A DNA stretch of 64,000 bases, taken from positions 45,193 to 109,192 of IMG/VR virus record IMGVR_UViG_3300009103_002144; one strand, 5' to 3'. Under the pieces are notes generated by a model, which was given only the letters and a program-made list of their open reading frames with translations, did no database searches and was not told the origin of the DNA. The translations under genes were made by a program, and so were the position numbers. This stretch comes from a virus. Positions 18,285 through 27,518 of the stretch are shown in pieces (position 1 is the stretch's first letter; every line of letters begins with the position of its first letter).

Positions 18285-19110
18285 GTATTTCCTCAATAGA
18301 AGCAATTACGTCTCGTATCCCTTCTTCTAATGTTAATTTTGGCTTCCAGTATTGTAGGATATATTCATCTGGAGGGACATCAACAAGCTTTTGCACTGTA
18401 TCCTCTTTGGTACCAGGAATGACAGGAACATTTCCGCATATTGAAGAGACAATGTTCGCTATCTCTCTTATACTCGTCCACTCAAAATTTGTCACATCCA
18501 AAGACTGACCTGCAAAACGTGATGGGTCTTTACTTATCATGTACAGCGCCCTTGAGCAGTCTTCAGCATGCAAAAATTGTCTGGTCTCCTCTCCGTTTGT
18601 AAGCATCTCTATCTTACCTTCTTGTTGGGCCTTCAAAGCGAAGTCTGTTATTACGTGCGCTTTTTGTAAATCTCTTTCAGGACCATATACATTCCAAAAT
18701 CGGGTGATCGTTCCACCCATTGAAATTGTAAGTCGTTCACCAATAAATTTCAAACCACCATACGTTGAGTGCTTCATGTCTGCCATTTGACTTGAAGCAA
18801 AAAGGAACGGCTTTGAATGCCGCTCAATGCAGCTAAACGTATTTGTCATTAGCTGAAGGTTGTTCATCATGAACCAGCTCTTATCCTGGTTCTGCTCAAG
18901 ATACCGAGAGCCCCCAACATCATAAGCAAGAAAATAAATAAAGTCAGCCTTTGATACGGCTTCTTCCAAAAACCCATTGTTATAGATTCTTAGATCTTCT
19001 CCTTCTGAATCTACTATATCAAAAGTATCAACCTCATCCCCTTGTGCCCTTATGAAATCGCACAAAGGGTCCCCAATCTGACCCGCTGAACCAAGAACAA
19101 GATGCCTCAT
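18268..19110 (-). CDS. NAD-dependent sugar epimerase/dehydratase (SDR)
   Basis: A 280-residue extended SDR. I place the start at ATG 19110, which overlaps the previous stop as ATGA and puts the dinucleotide motif LGSAGQIGD at the N-terminus; the frame stays open 24 bases further upstream. The active site has Ser-Ser (FASSQMAD) and Tyr-x3-Lys (YGGLKFIGE). It contains RFWNVYGPE as in NDP-sugar epimerases. It is shorter than GalE-type enzymes and the Gly motif is atypical (GxxGxxG with Ser), so the exact reaction is open. It acts on a nucleotide sugar made by the same operon. Confidence 0.82.
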   Translation of the reverse strand: MRHLVLGSAGQIGDPLCDFIRAQGDEVDTFDIVDSEGEDLRIYNNGFLEEAVSKADFIYFLAYDVGGSRYLEQNQDKSWFMMNNLQLMTNTFSCIERHSKPFLFASSQMADMKHSTYGGLKFIGERLTISMGGTITRFWNVYGPERDLQKAHVITDFALKAQQEGKIEMLTNGEETRQFLHAEDCSRALYMISKDPSRFAGQSLDVTNFEWTSIREIANIVSSICGNVPVIPGTKEDTVQKLVDVPPDEYILQYWKPKLTLEEGIRDVIASIEEIHGKVL

Positions 19111-20009
19111 TTTGATAAAAGCTCCTTTACCCATGACGCTGCGTCAATTGTTGGCGCCCAATTTAACGCTTCACAAACAAGAGATGTATTAGCCATTGTA
19201 TTTCGTGCATCGCCAGGGCGTTCCGGTAAATGTACATGTTCACTAGAGATAAGGTTTGCAATCTCCATTACACTAACCATCGATCCATGACCGACATTGT
19301 ACACCTTGGCATTAAATCTATCAGACCGAAATGCAGCGTTAACGTTGGCTTTCGCAACATCTTTAACGTAAACAAAATCTCTTTTTTGATGTCCGTCGCC
19401 AACAATCGTCAATGACTCTTTATTTCTTAATTGTCTAAGAAATATGGCGATTACAGGTGCGTACTGTCCTCTCTCTGGCATTCTTTCGCCAAAGACATTA
19501 AAATATCTTAGGCAAACGGTATCAAGGTCGAAAACCCTAGAATAATGTTCACAAAGAGACTCGCCATGTAGCTTACTGAGTGCGTACGGATTTAGACAGT
19601 CAGGTTTTCTATCTTCGCTATACGGTATTTCTTGATCACCGTACACAGATGAGGAAGAAGAGAATATCACTCGCTTTATGTTATACTTTCTTGAAAGCTC
19701 AAGAATGTTTAGAAGACCAGTATAGTTTTCCCATAAAGTGGGTGGGGGATTTTCCATTGCTGGTACAATTTTTGTTTTCGCAGCAAGGTGAAAAACGTAA
19801 TCAAAGTTGTGATTCTTAAAAATGCTATTCATTTTTTCCACGTCAATTACGTTCTCACGATAATTTACACATGAATCATTCCAATGAAAAACGTCGGATG
19901 CTTGGCCGCTCTCATCATCCACAACAACAACTTCATGCCCTAGCGAAAGTAGCTCATCTACAACATGACTCCCAATGAAGCCTGCACCGCCCGTAACTAG
20001 TGATCTCAC
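19107..20009 (-). CDS. NDP-sugar epimerase (GalE/WbpP-like SDR)
   Basis: A 300-residue extended SDR beginning at a GTG at 20009 with GGGAG five to six bases before it. Motifs: TGGAGFIGSHVVDELL for NAD binding, FHLAAKTKIVPAME, catalytic SSSSSVYGD and YALSKLHGE, and RYFNVFGERMPE. This set is typical of UDP-glucose/GlcNAc 4-epimerases and related enzymes such as ADP-heptose epimerase-like proteins. It supplies an epimerised donor to the glycosyltransferases. The next gene starts inside its stop codon. Confidence 0.87.
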   Translation of the reverse strand: MRSLVTGGAGFIGSHVVDELLSLGHEVVVVDDESGQASDVFHWNDSCVNYRENVIDVEKMNSIFKNHNFDYVFHLAAKTKIVPAMENPPPTLWENYTGLLNILELSRKYNIKRVIFSSSSSVYGDQEIPYSEDRKPDCLNPYALSKLHGESLCEHYSRVFDLDTVCLRYFNVFGERMPERGQYAPVIAIFLRQLRNKESLTIVGDGHQKRDFVYVKDVAKANVNAAFRSDRFNAKVYNVGHGSMVSVMEIANLISSEHVHLPERPGDARNTMANTSLVCEALNWAPTIDAASWVKELLSK

Positions 20010-20045
20010 AGTATCTCCCGTATTATTCTATAAAATTAAAGTACG

Positions 20046-20990
20046 TCATAAACGAACAACTCTAACACCATCATAGTCTACATTAACTTTAATCGCTTCT
20101 GGAGGGATTTTCATGGGTTTATCCTTATGCTTAAAGAATAGAAAGAACCCGCCATTACCAGCGCCACAAAGCTTGTGGCACAAAACGCTGTTAGACGATG
20201 TTAGCTCATCATCGATTAATTTCACCTTGTTATTCTTAAGGATCATCTTTGATGAAGACTTTTTCATTTCCCAACCGTCTTTCATTATTCTAGAGAACAA
20301 AGAAATATCCTCATTACGAATTGCCATCGTCATTTCATTCACCAGATCAATCAACTCAGTTGTTGGGGGTACCTTTATCGTCTTTAGAACCTTTGTCGAA
20401 GACCTACTGACACCGGTGGGGTGCAAATATATTTCTAAATTATCGAATATTCCAGTGTTAAGATTCTCTAGTCTTGGTGGTCCTACATTACTAAATTGGA
20501 GATATTTCAGACCGGGTAATCCACAGCCAAAAGTATCTTGCCAACCCAATAGTGGGTTGAAAATTCTTTCAAGCTCTAAGGCTTCATGACAAATCCTATA
20601 TTGCGTGGCTGGTAAACCTTGAAGCTCTCTAATAGCTGCAATTATTGAAATCATATAAGAAGAAGATGATGCCAATCCAGACCCAGAAGAATATACATCG
20701 GTCGTTAGAGTTGTAGTACAAGGAGGCGTCCCAAAATGATTGAACGCTTCTCTTACCACATCGTTTTTAATCTCGTTTATAGAGCCGACTTCTTCGCGCT
20801 GAGAATAACCAACAATGTAGCGATTCTCTATAGCATTGAAGCCTCGTACATCTTTAGACAAAGTAGCGTATGTATAAAGATTAACGCTAAAATTAACGAC
20901 TGCGCCGGCGCCATGCGTGTCAATATAGGCCTGCAAATCTGATGATCCACCGACCAAGCCAATTCTTAATGGGCACTTCGCTACAATCAT
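20046..20990 (-). CDS. GHMP-family sugar kinase (HddA/fucokinase-like)
   Basis: A 314-residue kinase of the galacto/homoserine/mevalonate family. N-terminal motif CPLRIGLVGGSSDL, ATP-loop motif SGSGLASSSSYMISI at about 115-130, and C-terminal GAGNGGFFLFF are the three GHMP signatures. The N-terminal form CPLRI(G/S)xxGGxxD is the one used by D-glycero-D-manno-heptose-7-phosphate kinase (HddA) and related sugar-1-kinases. With GmhA and a HAD phosphatase in the same island it may belong to a GDP-heptose route. Fucokinase or another sugar kinase cannot be excluded. Confidence 0.85.
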   Translation of the reverse strand: MIVAKCPLRIGLVGGSSDLQAYIDTHGAGAVVNFSVNLYTYATLSKDVRGFNAIENRYIVGYSQREEVGSINEIKNDVVREAFNHFGTPPCTTTLTTDVYSSGSGLASSSSYMISIIAAIRELQGLPATQYRICHEALELERIFNPLLGWQDTFGCGLPGLKYLQFSNVGPPRLENLNTGIFDNLEIYLHPTGVSRSSTKVLKTIKVPPTTELIDLVNEMTMAIRNEDISLFSRIMKDGWEMKKSSSKMILKNNKVKLIDDELTSSNSVLCHKLCGAGNGGFFLFFKHKDKPMKIPPEAIKVNVDYDGVRVVRL

Positions 20991-20998
20991 ATATCACA

Positions 20999-22096
20999 CT
21001 AATCTATAGAATCATATATGTTTACATAAGAATCTACAACAGATTGTAGCGAAAAAGTATCATCGTATCTTTTTCTTGCAATTTGTGAAAGCCTATCACG
21101 AACTCCTGAGTCGTATAAGGAATCTATAGCAGCCGTATATTCTTCAAGCGATGAACAAATATATCCTGCGTCCCTTACTTGGTCTCTATGTCCCATTGAT
21201 GGAGCAATATGACCGATAACTGGTATAGCATGATAAAGTGCCTCTATTATCGAACTTGAGCATTGCTCACCGTCGCTTCGAGCGTGAGTATATACATCAA
21301 CCGTATTTAAGAATTGATGTACACGTAAAACATCTCCGGTAGGAGGAAGAAAAAATGCATTCTGGATATTAAGTTGTGTAGCATGCTGCTTGTAATATTC
21401 AGAGCCTCCCAAAACAACAAGACAAGTGTTCTTTTTTGAAGCACTAGAAAAGTGCCAGCCCGCCATCAGTACTTGAGAAAATATCCCGTTATCAGCCCTT
21501 TGATGCATTCCGTAAACTACTGCATCATCAGGTATTCCAAGCTCTTTTCTTAAGTCACCCACAACGGAGGGCATTTCAATTGCGGGGGGAATAACGACTG
21601 CTTTATCAGGTTCTCCTCCTGCGCGGTTCCACCGCTGATGCTGCTCTTCTGCAACAAGTACAACCTTCCTTACGTTATCTTTCTTTTCAGCCATATCTGG
21701 CAAATGGATGCTGTCCACAATGGGGGTGTTATTGATAAGCGTAAAGGGATATTCTGGATGTCCGGAACGACCGGTTTGAATTATATCAAAATCATTTTCA
21801 TCAAAAACATCCCACAAATTGGTATCGACCCATTCATGTGTAGAAGTAGTGACATCCTTCCAGCCGACATTAAACTTAACAAGTTTCACATCTGATTCTT
21901 GCATATACTTTAACCGAAAAGGGTCTGTATCTAGATGCTTAAAATCACTACCAATATATGGCGCGGCGTCGCAATAAAAGTACGTTACCTCAAACTTCTC
22001 TTTGGGAAGATTAACTGCCAATGTTTGAAGATGCTTTTCAGTACCGCCAGAACACATTCCCCCAAATTTAATAAATGCTATTTTCTTCTTTTTCAT
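20999..22096 (-). CDS. Glycosyltransferase, GT4-like (GT-B fold)
   Basis: A 365-residue protein with a GT-B architecture. The N-terminus has KIAFIKFGGMCSGGTEKHLQ, the Gly-rich acceptor-domain loop of GT4 enzymes. The donor domain has SDGEQCSSSIIEALYHAIPV at about 275-295, where the usual EX7E motif is modified (Glu at SIIEAL retained). A histidine/Thr-rich region precedes it (VDVYTHARSDG). It probably works at the cytoplasmic membrane on a lipid-linked or protein-linked glycan. It follows the methyltransferase gene by one base. Specificity unknown. Confidence 0.83.
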   Translation of the reverse strand: MKKKKIAFIKFGGMCSGGTEKHLQTLAVNLPKEKFEVTYFYCDAAPYIGSDFKHLDTDPFRLKYMQESDVKLVKFNVGWKDVTTSTHEWVDTNLWDVFDENDFDIIQTGRSGHPEYPFTLINNTPIVDSIHLPDMAEKKDNVRKVVLVAEEQHQRWNRAGGEPDKAVVIPPAIEMPSVVGDLRKELGIPDDAVVYGMHQRADNGIFSQVLMAGWHFSSASKKNTCLVVLGGSEYYKQHATQLNIQNAFFLPPTGDVLRVHQFLNTVDVYTHARSDGEQCSSSIIEALYHAIPVIGHIAPSMGHRDQVRDAGYICSSLEEYTAAIDSLYDSGVRDRLSQIARKRYDDTFSLQSVVDSYVNIYDSID

Positions 22097-22097
22097 T

Positions 22098-23006
22098 CTA
22101 CTCTTTTCGATAACATATTAAGTTTCTTGGAAACCACCAGGGAATCCATACATTGTCCCAATGCGCATTTACGAGCTTATCAGTAGAAGAATGAAGTGCA
22201 TCAAACTCTGTTTGCCAATTCGGCGCTTCTTTTACCGTGGGTACTTTATCTGTCGTAAGTCTCCTCAGCTCTAATGGGGCATCTTTTACAGCACGAGCTT
22301 CAGCGACCCAGTGTATAATATTTTCTTCTAGCTGTAAATTTCTTTTATACCCAGCATCTTGAAGCTTTTCAACCCAATATTCTGCGGGTTGCTCATTCAC
22401 ATGTCCCTCACCTCCCTGACCAGGGGCAGCAGCAGTCATAATGATATTCGATGCGCCGTGCTTCGTTAAGACATCTACGTAATTTCCCACAAATAACTGC
22501 TCAATATGCTCTGCAACTTCAATGCTTATTACCAGATCAACCGAATGAGTGGGTTGGTACTTTTTTCTTAAATCAAAATGTTCTACATTGGCTGGGTCAA
22601 TCATCATATGATCAAAGGCAAATTTTGATCCCTCAAGACCCTTCACTTTTACACCGGCTTCTTCAAAACACTTAAGCCAATGTCCTGTTGCACATCCGAC
22701 ATCTAGAACACTTTTACATTTTAGCTCTTCGACTATTCGAGGAACAAGCCATTTTGCCATAGGAAAACTATCAGCAATATTATCTTTAAAGAAATTTTCG
22801 TTATAAATCGCCCCTAAGTCAATCATACGCTGGGTTAACGTTCGTCCAGATGGATCTTCTAAAATGTAGAAATCAAAATCTTCTAGATTGTATTGTTCCA
22901 ATTTGTTTATATCAAAATTCTCGTCCTTAAAAATTCGAAGAAATTTCTCCGGATGCAATTGGTAATATTCGCGTAATAGCTGCGCCATTTCTTCATTTGA
23001 GCTCAT
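22098..23006 (-). CDS. Class I SAM-dependent methyltransferase
   Basis: A 302-residue protein. Residues about 93-130 hold the Rossmann SAM-binding motif VLDVGCATGHWLKCFEEAGV followed by the acidic end of strand 2 (KGLEGSKFA), then FDLRKKYQPTHSVDLVISIEVAEHIE as motifs II-III. An N-terminal helical part of about 85 residues precedes the domain. It may methylate a sugar or cap a glycan chain, as similar proteins do in O-antigen and capsule loci. It overlaps the next glycosyltransferase gene by 4 bp. Confidence 0.82.
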   Translation of the reverse strand: MSSNEEMAQLLREYYQLHPEKFLRIFKDENFDINKLEQYNLEDFDFYILEDPSGRTLTQRMIDLGAIYNENFFKDNIADSFPMAKWLVPRIVEELKCKSVLDVGCATGHWLKCFEEAGVKVKGLEGSKFAFDHMMIDPANVEHFDLRKKYQPTHSVDLVISIEVAEHIEQLFVGNYVDVLTKHGASNIIMTAAAPGQGGEGHVNEQPAEYWVEKLQDAGYKRNLQLEENIIHWVAEARAVKDAPLELRRLTTDKVPTVKEAPNWQTEFDALHSSTDKLVNAHWDNVWIPWWFPRNLICYRKE

Positions 23007-23914
23007 CTCGGCTCCTGCCCTGTTTCAGTAATATAGCGATCTCTTAATTGCGGAATATGCCAGATATCGAGATCATGAAAATATTTCGCTCCATAATCAT
23101 CAAAATACTTCATCAGGCCAGGTAACAAGTCTTTTCGCATAAACCACTTTTCGTCCCATAATGGATCGAAATTCGGGACAGCGGGAACAGGGACTCCCTC
23201 ATACCACTCGGGCGGCATCTCAACAACTCCCACGTTATTCGTAAGTAAAGTAATGGCATATTTTCCACGAATTGCAGCGGCATGACCCGGTTTTTGAACA
23301 AGCTCCCCGCATTGACACCACGCTTGTTTAAGCAAAAAGTTGTTTAATGCCGCAAATTGGTAATGCATGACTGCACCTTGTTGGGTGGGTAACCTCAACC
23401 ACGTACCATCATTGGATCCGAGAGTCCGTCCTTCAGCCATATAGTTGTAATCATAATCAAGACTTGGGTCATCACAAACGACAAAATCCTTGTAGTTATT
23501 ACTCCAGACCGTATTGTCATGTCGAAAATGCTTATAGCTTTGCCAGAGCGCAAGCCAGTGCATTGCTAACTTTTGGCCTGGTCTTAATTGCGATATAATA
23601 TCTCTAGCACCTGAAACGAAGTTAGTCGTAAATGTTTCATCAGCATCTAGACAAAGAAAGTGTGTACCGCCTGCTTCACGTGCATACCGAAAGAGATGAC
23701 TTCGAATTAATCCACAGGGCCAACCACCCTTAAGTTTTTCAGTGTCTTCATATCCCTTGATTGTTGCACCTGCTTCTTCTAGAATCTTTCTGCTATTATC
23801 TGTTGATCCGTCATCGATTACAATGAGCTCGTCTACAATCGGCATAACATTCGATAAAAATGTTGGTAGAATCCACTCTTCATTTTTTACTGGTAAAATC
23901 CCGACTATCTTCAT
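23003..23914 (-). CDS. Glycosyltransferase, GT2-like (GT-A fold)
   Basis: A 303-residue GT-A enzyme. The N-terminus ILPVKNEEWILPTFL, then DELIVIDDGSTDNS gives the nucleotide-binding Asp pair, and CLDADETF at about residue 90-97 supplies the metal-binding Asp-x-Asp. The C-terminal part is rich in Trp and Tyr. It belongs to the GT2 family of inverting transferases, in the subgroup that begins with VKNEE (WaaE-like). AGGAGG-type ribosome-binding site upstream (GGAGGCAAAA before ATG). Coupled by 4-bp overlaps to both neighbours. Confidence 0.88.
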   Translation of the reverse strand: MKIVGILPVKNEEWILPTFLSNVMPIVDELIVIDDGSTDNSRKILEEAGATIKGYEDTEKLKGGWPCGLIRSHLFRYAREAGGTHFLCLDADETFTTNFVSGARDIISQLRPGQKLAMHWLALWQSYKHFRHDNTVWSNNYKDFVVCDDPSLDYDYNYMAEGRTLGSNDGTWLRLPTQQGAVMHYQFAALNNFLLKQAWCQCGELVQKPGHAAAIRGKYAITLLTNNVGVVEMPPEWYEGVPVPAVPNFDPLWDEKWFMRKDLLPGLMKYFDDYGAKYFHDLDIWHIPQLRDRYITETGQEPR

Positions 23915-24615
23915 TTTTGCCTCCTATAAATAAAGGCGCCAAACCCAGATGGATTGTGACAAAGTACTGTTAAATCATGCTTTTCACCTTCCCACTCTTC
24001 GTAAAAGCGATATTTCGTTCTATGATATTGAGGATTAGAATGAGAACGTTCATCTTGAATATCGTCTACAAGAATTATCGCTTCATCAGCAAGAAGCGGC
24101 TCATAAACTTCAAACTCTTTCTGCACTTGTTCATAAACATGTATGGTGTCGCAGAATAGTAAGCTAATCTTGGTCTTAATGAAGCTGTCAACAGCATCAA
24201 TAACATCTGGATGAAGACAATCCCCATGAATTGCCAAAAATGAACCTTCATCCTGTCTTTGGTTTCCCATATCACCCGGAATAAATCTTAAATCAACCAC
24301 CGTGTCTATTGTTACAAATGACTGAGAAGATCTCATGGCATCAAGTATTGCAAGCGTAGATAATCCTTCCCTATTGCCAAGTTCACAAATAGAAGCATTG
24401 TCTGAAAGTCTAGAAACGATGTTGTGTAAAAGAGCAAAATATCCATGACAACGAACTTGTTCTGAATTTAAGAAAATTAACTCATTGTTCATATACGTGG
24501 AAAACTCATTATCTTCATTCACGAATATAGACCATCCAGGATTATTCCACTTTATTACAGGATTTTTTTCTGTGGCTTCTATTGCTGACTGTAGTACTTC
24601 ACTTATATCTGTCAT
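23911..24615 (-). CDS. Class I methyltransferase-like protein (CmcI / methyltransferase-24 type)
   Basis: A 234-residue Rossmann-type protein. SICELGNREGLSTLAILDAM at about 78-98 matches motif I of the macrocin-O-methyltransferase/CmcI group, with an acidic residue at the end of strand 2 (VTIDTVVD), then LLFCDTIHVYEQVQKEFEVY and AIILVDDIQDER giving the later strands with metal-binding Asp residues. This group methylates sugar hydroxyls or related substrates, often with Mg. No substrate can be assigned. In the glycan island, overlapping its neighbours by 4 bp. Confidence 0.75.
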   Translation of the reverse strand: MTDISEVLQSAIEATEKNPVIKWNNPGWSIFVNEDNEFSTYMNNELIFLNSEQVRCHGYFALLHNIVSRLSDNASICELGNREGLSTLAILDAMRSSQSFVTIDTVVDLRFIPGDMGNQRQDEGSFLAIHGDCLHPDVIDAVDSFIKTKISLLFCDTIHVYEQVQKEFEVYEPLLADEAIILVDDIQDERSHSNPQYHRTKYRFYEEWEGEKHDLTVLCHNPSGFGAFIYRRQK

Positions 24616-25451
24616 TTTGATCCATTTTCCATAATAAAATCAGAAAAATTTGGAATCATTTCTCCGACTGGCTTCTTCTCATCATACCAAGACAAATTCT
24701 TGATATCATATTTCTCAGTTGCTTCTGATACGTATCTCTGATCTATCTTATCAAGAATTCCGTATCTCATTTCTATAACAGTTCGCTCAAGGGGTTGCTT
24801 ATTATCTGGACGTGTACTTGCACCCTGGCCTTCATCAAGGTATGCGCCTAAAATTTCATTAACGGTACCCACCAGCGTATTGGCTGCTAATCTAATAGAT
24901 AGATCAAAATCCGCCCCAGACACGAGCTGCTCATCGAACATCCCGCAACGGTCTTTAAGCTGTTTTCTCCACATTAAGAATGGACCGGTGACCATACCTC
25001 TTGTTAATTCATGGTGCGGGGAACAATATGCAGAATGATCTACAAGCCTCCCGGCACCTGATCCGAATGTGTTAACAATTACAAAATTTCCGTGAACTAC
25101 TCCGTGACAAGGATGACAATCCAAAAAATCTGCTTGCAGTTGTAAAGAATTTGGCACCCGTAAATCATCAATATTCCAAATTGCGACATAATCACCATTG
25201 GCCAGATTCCAGCAATCGTTCATAGATCGAGCTATATTATCAACATGCTCTTTGACGTTATGCACAAAAACACCGGGATATTCCTTTTGGAACTTTTTAA
25301 CTAAATCAATCTCCCACTGCTCCGGAGCATTGTGGTCTAAGACAATCTCAACTTCAGCAAGATTGATCATAGAAGTTACGTTACTAAGAAATCCCTCTAA
25401 ATATTTTCCACCCTTATAACACGGGGTTATTGAACTAATCTTTTTTGTCAT
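24612..25451 (-). CDS. Glycosyltransferase, GT2-like (GT-A fold)
   Basis: A 279-residue GT-A-type protein. N-terminus SSITPCYKGGKYLEGFL is the usual first strand and loop; VEIVLDHNAPEQWE takes the place of the DDGS motif; GDYVAIWNIDDLRVPNS carries the Asp-Asp metal site; SGADFDLSIRLAAN is the catalytic-base region. It overlaps the upstream gene by 17 bp. It would add a sugar within the cytoplasm; donor unknown. The variant second motif suggests a divergent member. Confidence 0.83.
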   Translation of the reverse strand: MTKKISSITPCYKGGKYLEGFLSNVTSMINLAEVEIVLDHNAPEQWEIDLVKKFQKEYPGVFVHNVKEHVDNIARSMNDCWNLANGDYVAIWNIDDLRVPNSLQLQADFLDCHPCHGVVHGNFVIVNTFGSGAGRLVDHSAYCSPHHELTRGMVTGPFLMWRKQLKDRCGMFDEQLVSGADFDLSIRLAANTLVGTVNEILGAYLDEGQGASTRPDNKQPLERTVIEMRYGILDKIDQRYVSEATEKYDIKNLSWYDEKKPVGEMIPNFSDFIMENGSK

Positions 25452-26316
25452 CTGTGCTCTCTAAAATATCTAGAAATTTTTGAGCGCAGATTTCTAATGT
25501 TAAATTCTCTTGCACATACGCTCTTGGATCGAAAGAATCCAGGTTCTCCAAGAAGTATGTGAATGATTCATAGATTTCTTCTCTAGTAGCGCCTTCTTTG
25601 ACTTTCACACCACAACGTTCATCAAAATAAGGGACAGCAGAAGCCGGACACTCAATACCATCATCTCGATCATCCCATACTTCTTTTTCAAAAACAAAGC
25701 ACGGCAGGCCTGAGGCGAGGATTTGCTGATATGCAATTCCCTGGCTCTCTGTTCTTGTCACAAGTATAGCAAACCTACATTTGTTCACAGCATCATGTAG
25801 AGCTGACTCGTCATAGTTACCGTAAGATAAACACCCAAATACTAGACCCTTATCTATACAAAGCTCAGCGGCAACAGTCTTGTCTTCCTCCTCCATGTGC
25901 TTGAAATAGATAAGGCAGTCACCAAACTTTTCTTTATCGGTGGTGTCTGGCCAATCCTCAGTGTCAATACCAACTGGCCATACATGAATACTCTTGTCTT
26001 TCATAAAATCGAATGTAAAGTACAGATCTTTAACCCATTGAGAAGGAACGAGAAAATCTTGATATTGCTTGGCAATACTTTCAATAGGAATCTCCCACAT
26101 ATTTGGGCCAACAACATGAAAATCTTTACCATCCAAGCCAGCTCCTTCCCACGCATCAGGATTTGAAAGACAAGCACAGCGATCAAATTTCTCAGCAATC
26201 ACAATCGGATAGTCTTGAACCTCCACATCTAGAGCCTCAAGACCTTTTCGTAAATTTTTATACACCATACCAGGGCCGCGGATAGTACGGTTATCTGTTA
26301 AAAGTCTAATCTTCAT
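25435..26316 (-). CDS. Putative glycosyltransferase (GT-B fold, short form)
   Basis: A 293-residue protein. N-terminus KIRLLTDNRTIRGPGMVYKN has the glycine-rich loop of GT-B acceptor domains, and DFLVPSQWVKDLYF followed by HVWPVGIDTEDWP is typical of the linker before the donor domain. The donor site is short: LVTRTESQGIAYQQILASGLPCFVFE, where a Glu and Gln stand in for the usual EX7E. It is smaller than standard GT4 enzymes (about 350-400). Probably an active transferase of a divergent group; that is inference. Confidence 0.72.
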   Translation of the reverse strand: MKIRLLTDNRTIRGPGMVYKNLRKGLEALDVEVQDYPIVIAEKFDRCACLSNPDAWEGAGLDGKDFHVVGPNMWEIPIESIAKQYQDFLVPSQWVKDLYFTFDFMKDKSIHVWPVGIDTEDWPDTTDKEKFGDCLIYFKHMEEEDKTVAAELCIDKGLVFGCLSYGNYDESALHDAVNKCRFAILVTRTESQGIAYQQILASGLPCFVFEKEVWDDRDDGIECPASAVPYFDERCGVKVKEGATREEIYESFTYFLENLDSFDPRAYVQENLTLEICAQKFLDILESTDDKKD

Positions 26317-27197
26317 TCTTTCACCTTCGATGTGTCATTAGAATTAACAGGAGTTGAAGATCCAGCTCCCTTTCTATATTTTTCATCAAACTTACGTATC
26401 TGTCCAATGATACCCCAGTGTGTGGGCATTTTATCAACGTCACAAGACACATGCATTGCATCAACCACCTGCTTCGCAAGCTGTTGTCTGGCTTCTGTTA
26501 TGCTCTTTGTCCGAATGGTACCCTTTTCTATGCCGCCATCTTCATGACTTATATCATCGACGGTGGACGTGCTAGGATCGCCATGAAGTCGATAGTGTAG
26601 TAATACTTGAGGGAGGTTCACCATTATCATCTCATGCTCTTTGCACCGTTGCCAGAAATCATAATCTTCAATGACGAAGTTAGAAGTATTAAAGAACCCA
26701 ACTCCTCGTAAGTGAATATTCTTTTTGTACACGGCTGATGGGAATGGAATCGGGTTTTTCCCCCTCGAAAAACAATCATATATCTTATCATGAGAATATG
26801 GATTTCGAGGAGCTTCACAAACTAATGCTCCAATGTAATCTAATTGAGTTCCAATAATGTCAACAAGCGGATTCTGTTCTATGAATGCCGCCTGGTGCTC
26901 TAGCTTTGTCGGAAGCCACACATCGTCTGCATCAATCGGGGCGACCCACTCTCTTCTAGGGTCAGCATAGCAGACCGCAAAATTTAATGCATTTGATTTA
27001 TTTGCATGATAAAGCTGGTATACCCTAAACCGTTTATCATTCGAAGTCAAATATGTGGCAATATCAGCAGATTTGTCTGTACAACCATTACAAATGATTA
27101 AGCATTCAAAGTCTTTATACGTCTGATCCATAATGGACTTGATCGCTTCTCCCAACCATTTCTCGCCGTTATAAACGGGCAAAACAACGCTAAACAT
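26313..27197 (-). CDS. Glycosyltransferase, GT2-like (GT-A fold)
   Basis: A 294-residue enzyme with the classic start FSVVLPVYNGEKWLGEAIKS, CLIICNGCTDKSAD in place of DDGSTD, and WVAPIDADDVWLPTKLEHQ with the Asp-x-Asp-Asp metal site at about 90-97. The later region NFVIEDYDFWQRCKEH includes the catalytic base (EDYDFW). Typical of polysaccharide GT2 enzymes. It overlaps the downstream GT-B gene by 4 bp and the upstream HAD phosphatase by 8 bp. Closely similar in layout to the genes at 28648 and 31886, suggesting duplication. Confidence 0.88.
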   Translation of the reverse strand: MFSVVLPVYNGEKWLGEAIKSIMDQTYKDFECLIICNGCTDKSADIATYLTSNDKRFRVYQLYHANKSNALNFAVCYADPRREWVAPIDADDVWLPTKLEHQAAFIEQNPLVDIIGTQLDYIGALVCEAPRNPYSHDKIYDCFSRGKNPIPFPSAVYKKNIHLRGVGFFNTSNFVIEDYDFWQRCKEHEMIMVNLPQVLLHYRLHGDPSTSTVDDISHEDGGIEKGTIRTKSITEARQQLAKQVVDAMHVSCDVDKMPTHWGIIGQIRKFDEKYRKGAGSSTPVNSNDTSKVKE

Positions 27198-27510
27198 CTT
27201 TTATTCCTACGCTCCTCATCCATGACTCTGCATTAACTGCTTTATCATCTACCAATAAATCATAATGTGGTTTCCTATTCATGATTAATTCATGATAACG
27301 AAGGCCCCACTTCTTCAATTGAGATACTGTTAAGTCAGTGTGGTCTATCCCGGAATTACATCCTCTTGCAGTAAAAAACTTTATGGTATGTCCTGCGTCA
27401 TATAATTCGTTAATCTTTTCTATCATTGCTGAAAATGGTTCTGCATTTTCATACTTGCTATTTTTTTCTAAAGTACATATCGTACCGTCAATGTCAAAAC
27501 AATAAATCAC
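27190..27510 (-). CDS. Small HAD phosphatase of capsule/sugar clusters
   Basis: The frame is open from 27555, but a GTG at 27510 with AGGA about 8 bases upstream and only 8 bp after the preceding stop gives a protein of 106 residues that begins directly with the HAD motif VIYCFDIDGTIC (catalytic DxDGT). The second motif FFTARG (Thr) and the C-terminal DLLVDDKAVN (acidic motif IV) are present; the cap is minimal. Such short HAD proteins are common in capsule loci beside GmhA or sugar nucleotidyltransferases. It may dephosphorylate a sugar bisphosphate, as GmhB does, but it is shorter than GmhB. Confidence 0.75.
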   Translation of the reverse strand: MIYCFDIDGTICTLEKNSKYENAEPFSAMIEKINELYDAGHTIKFFTARGCNSGIDHTDLTVSQLKKWGLRYHELIMNRKPHYDLLVDDKAVNAESWMRSVGIKDV

Positions 27511-27518
27511 GTTTAATC

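Noticed and set aside
20113-20589. Plus-strand frame of 158 codons inside the GHMP kinase gene
   Set aside because: The minus strand encodes clear GHMP motifs; the plus frame is a shadow.
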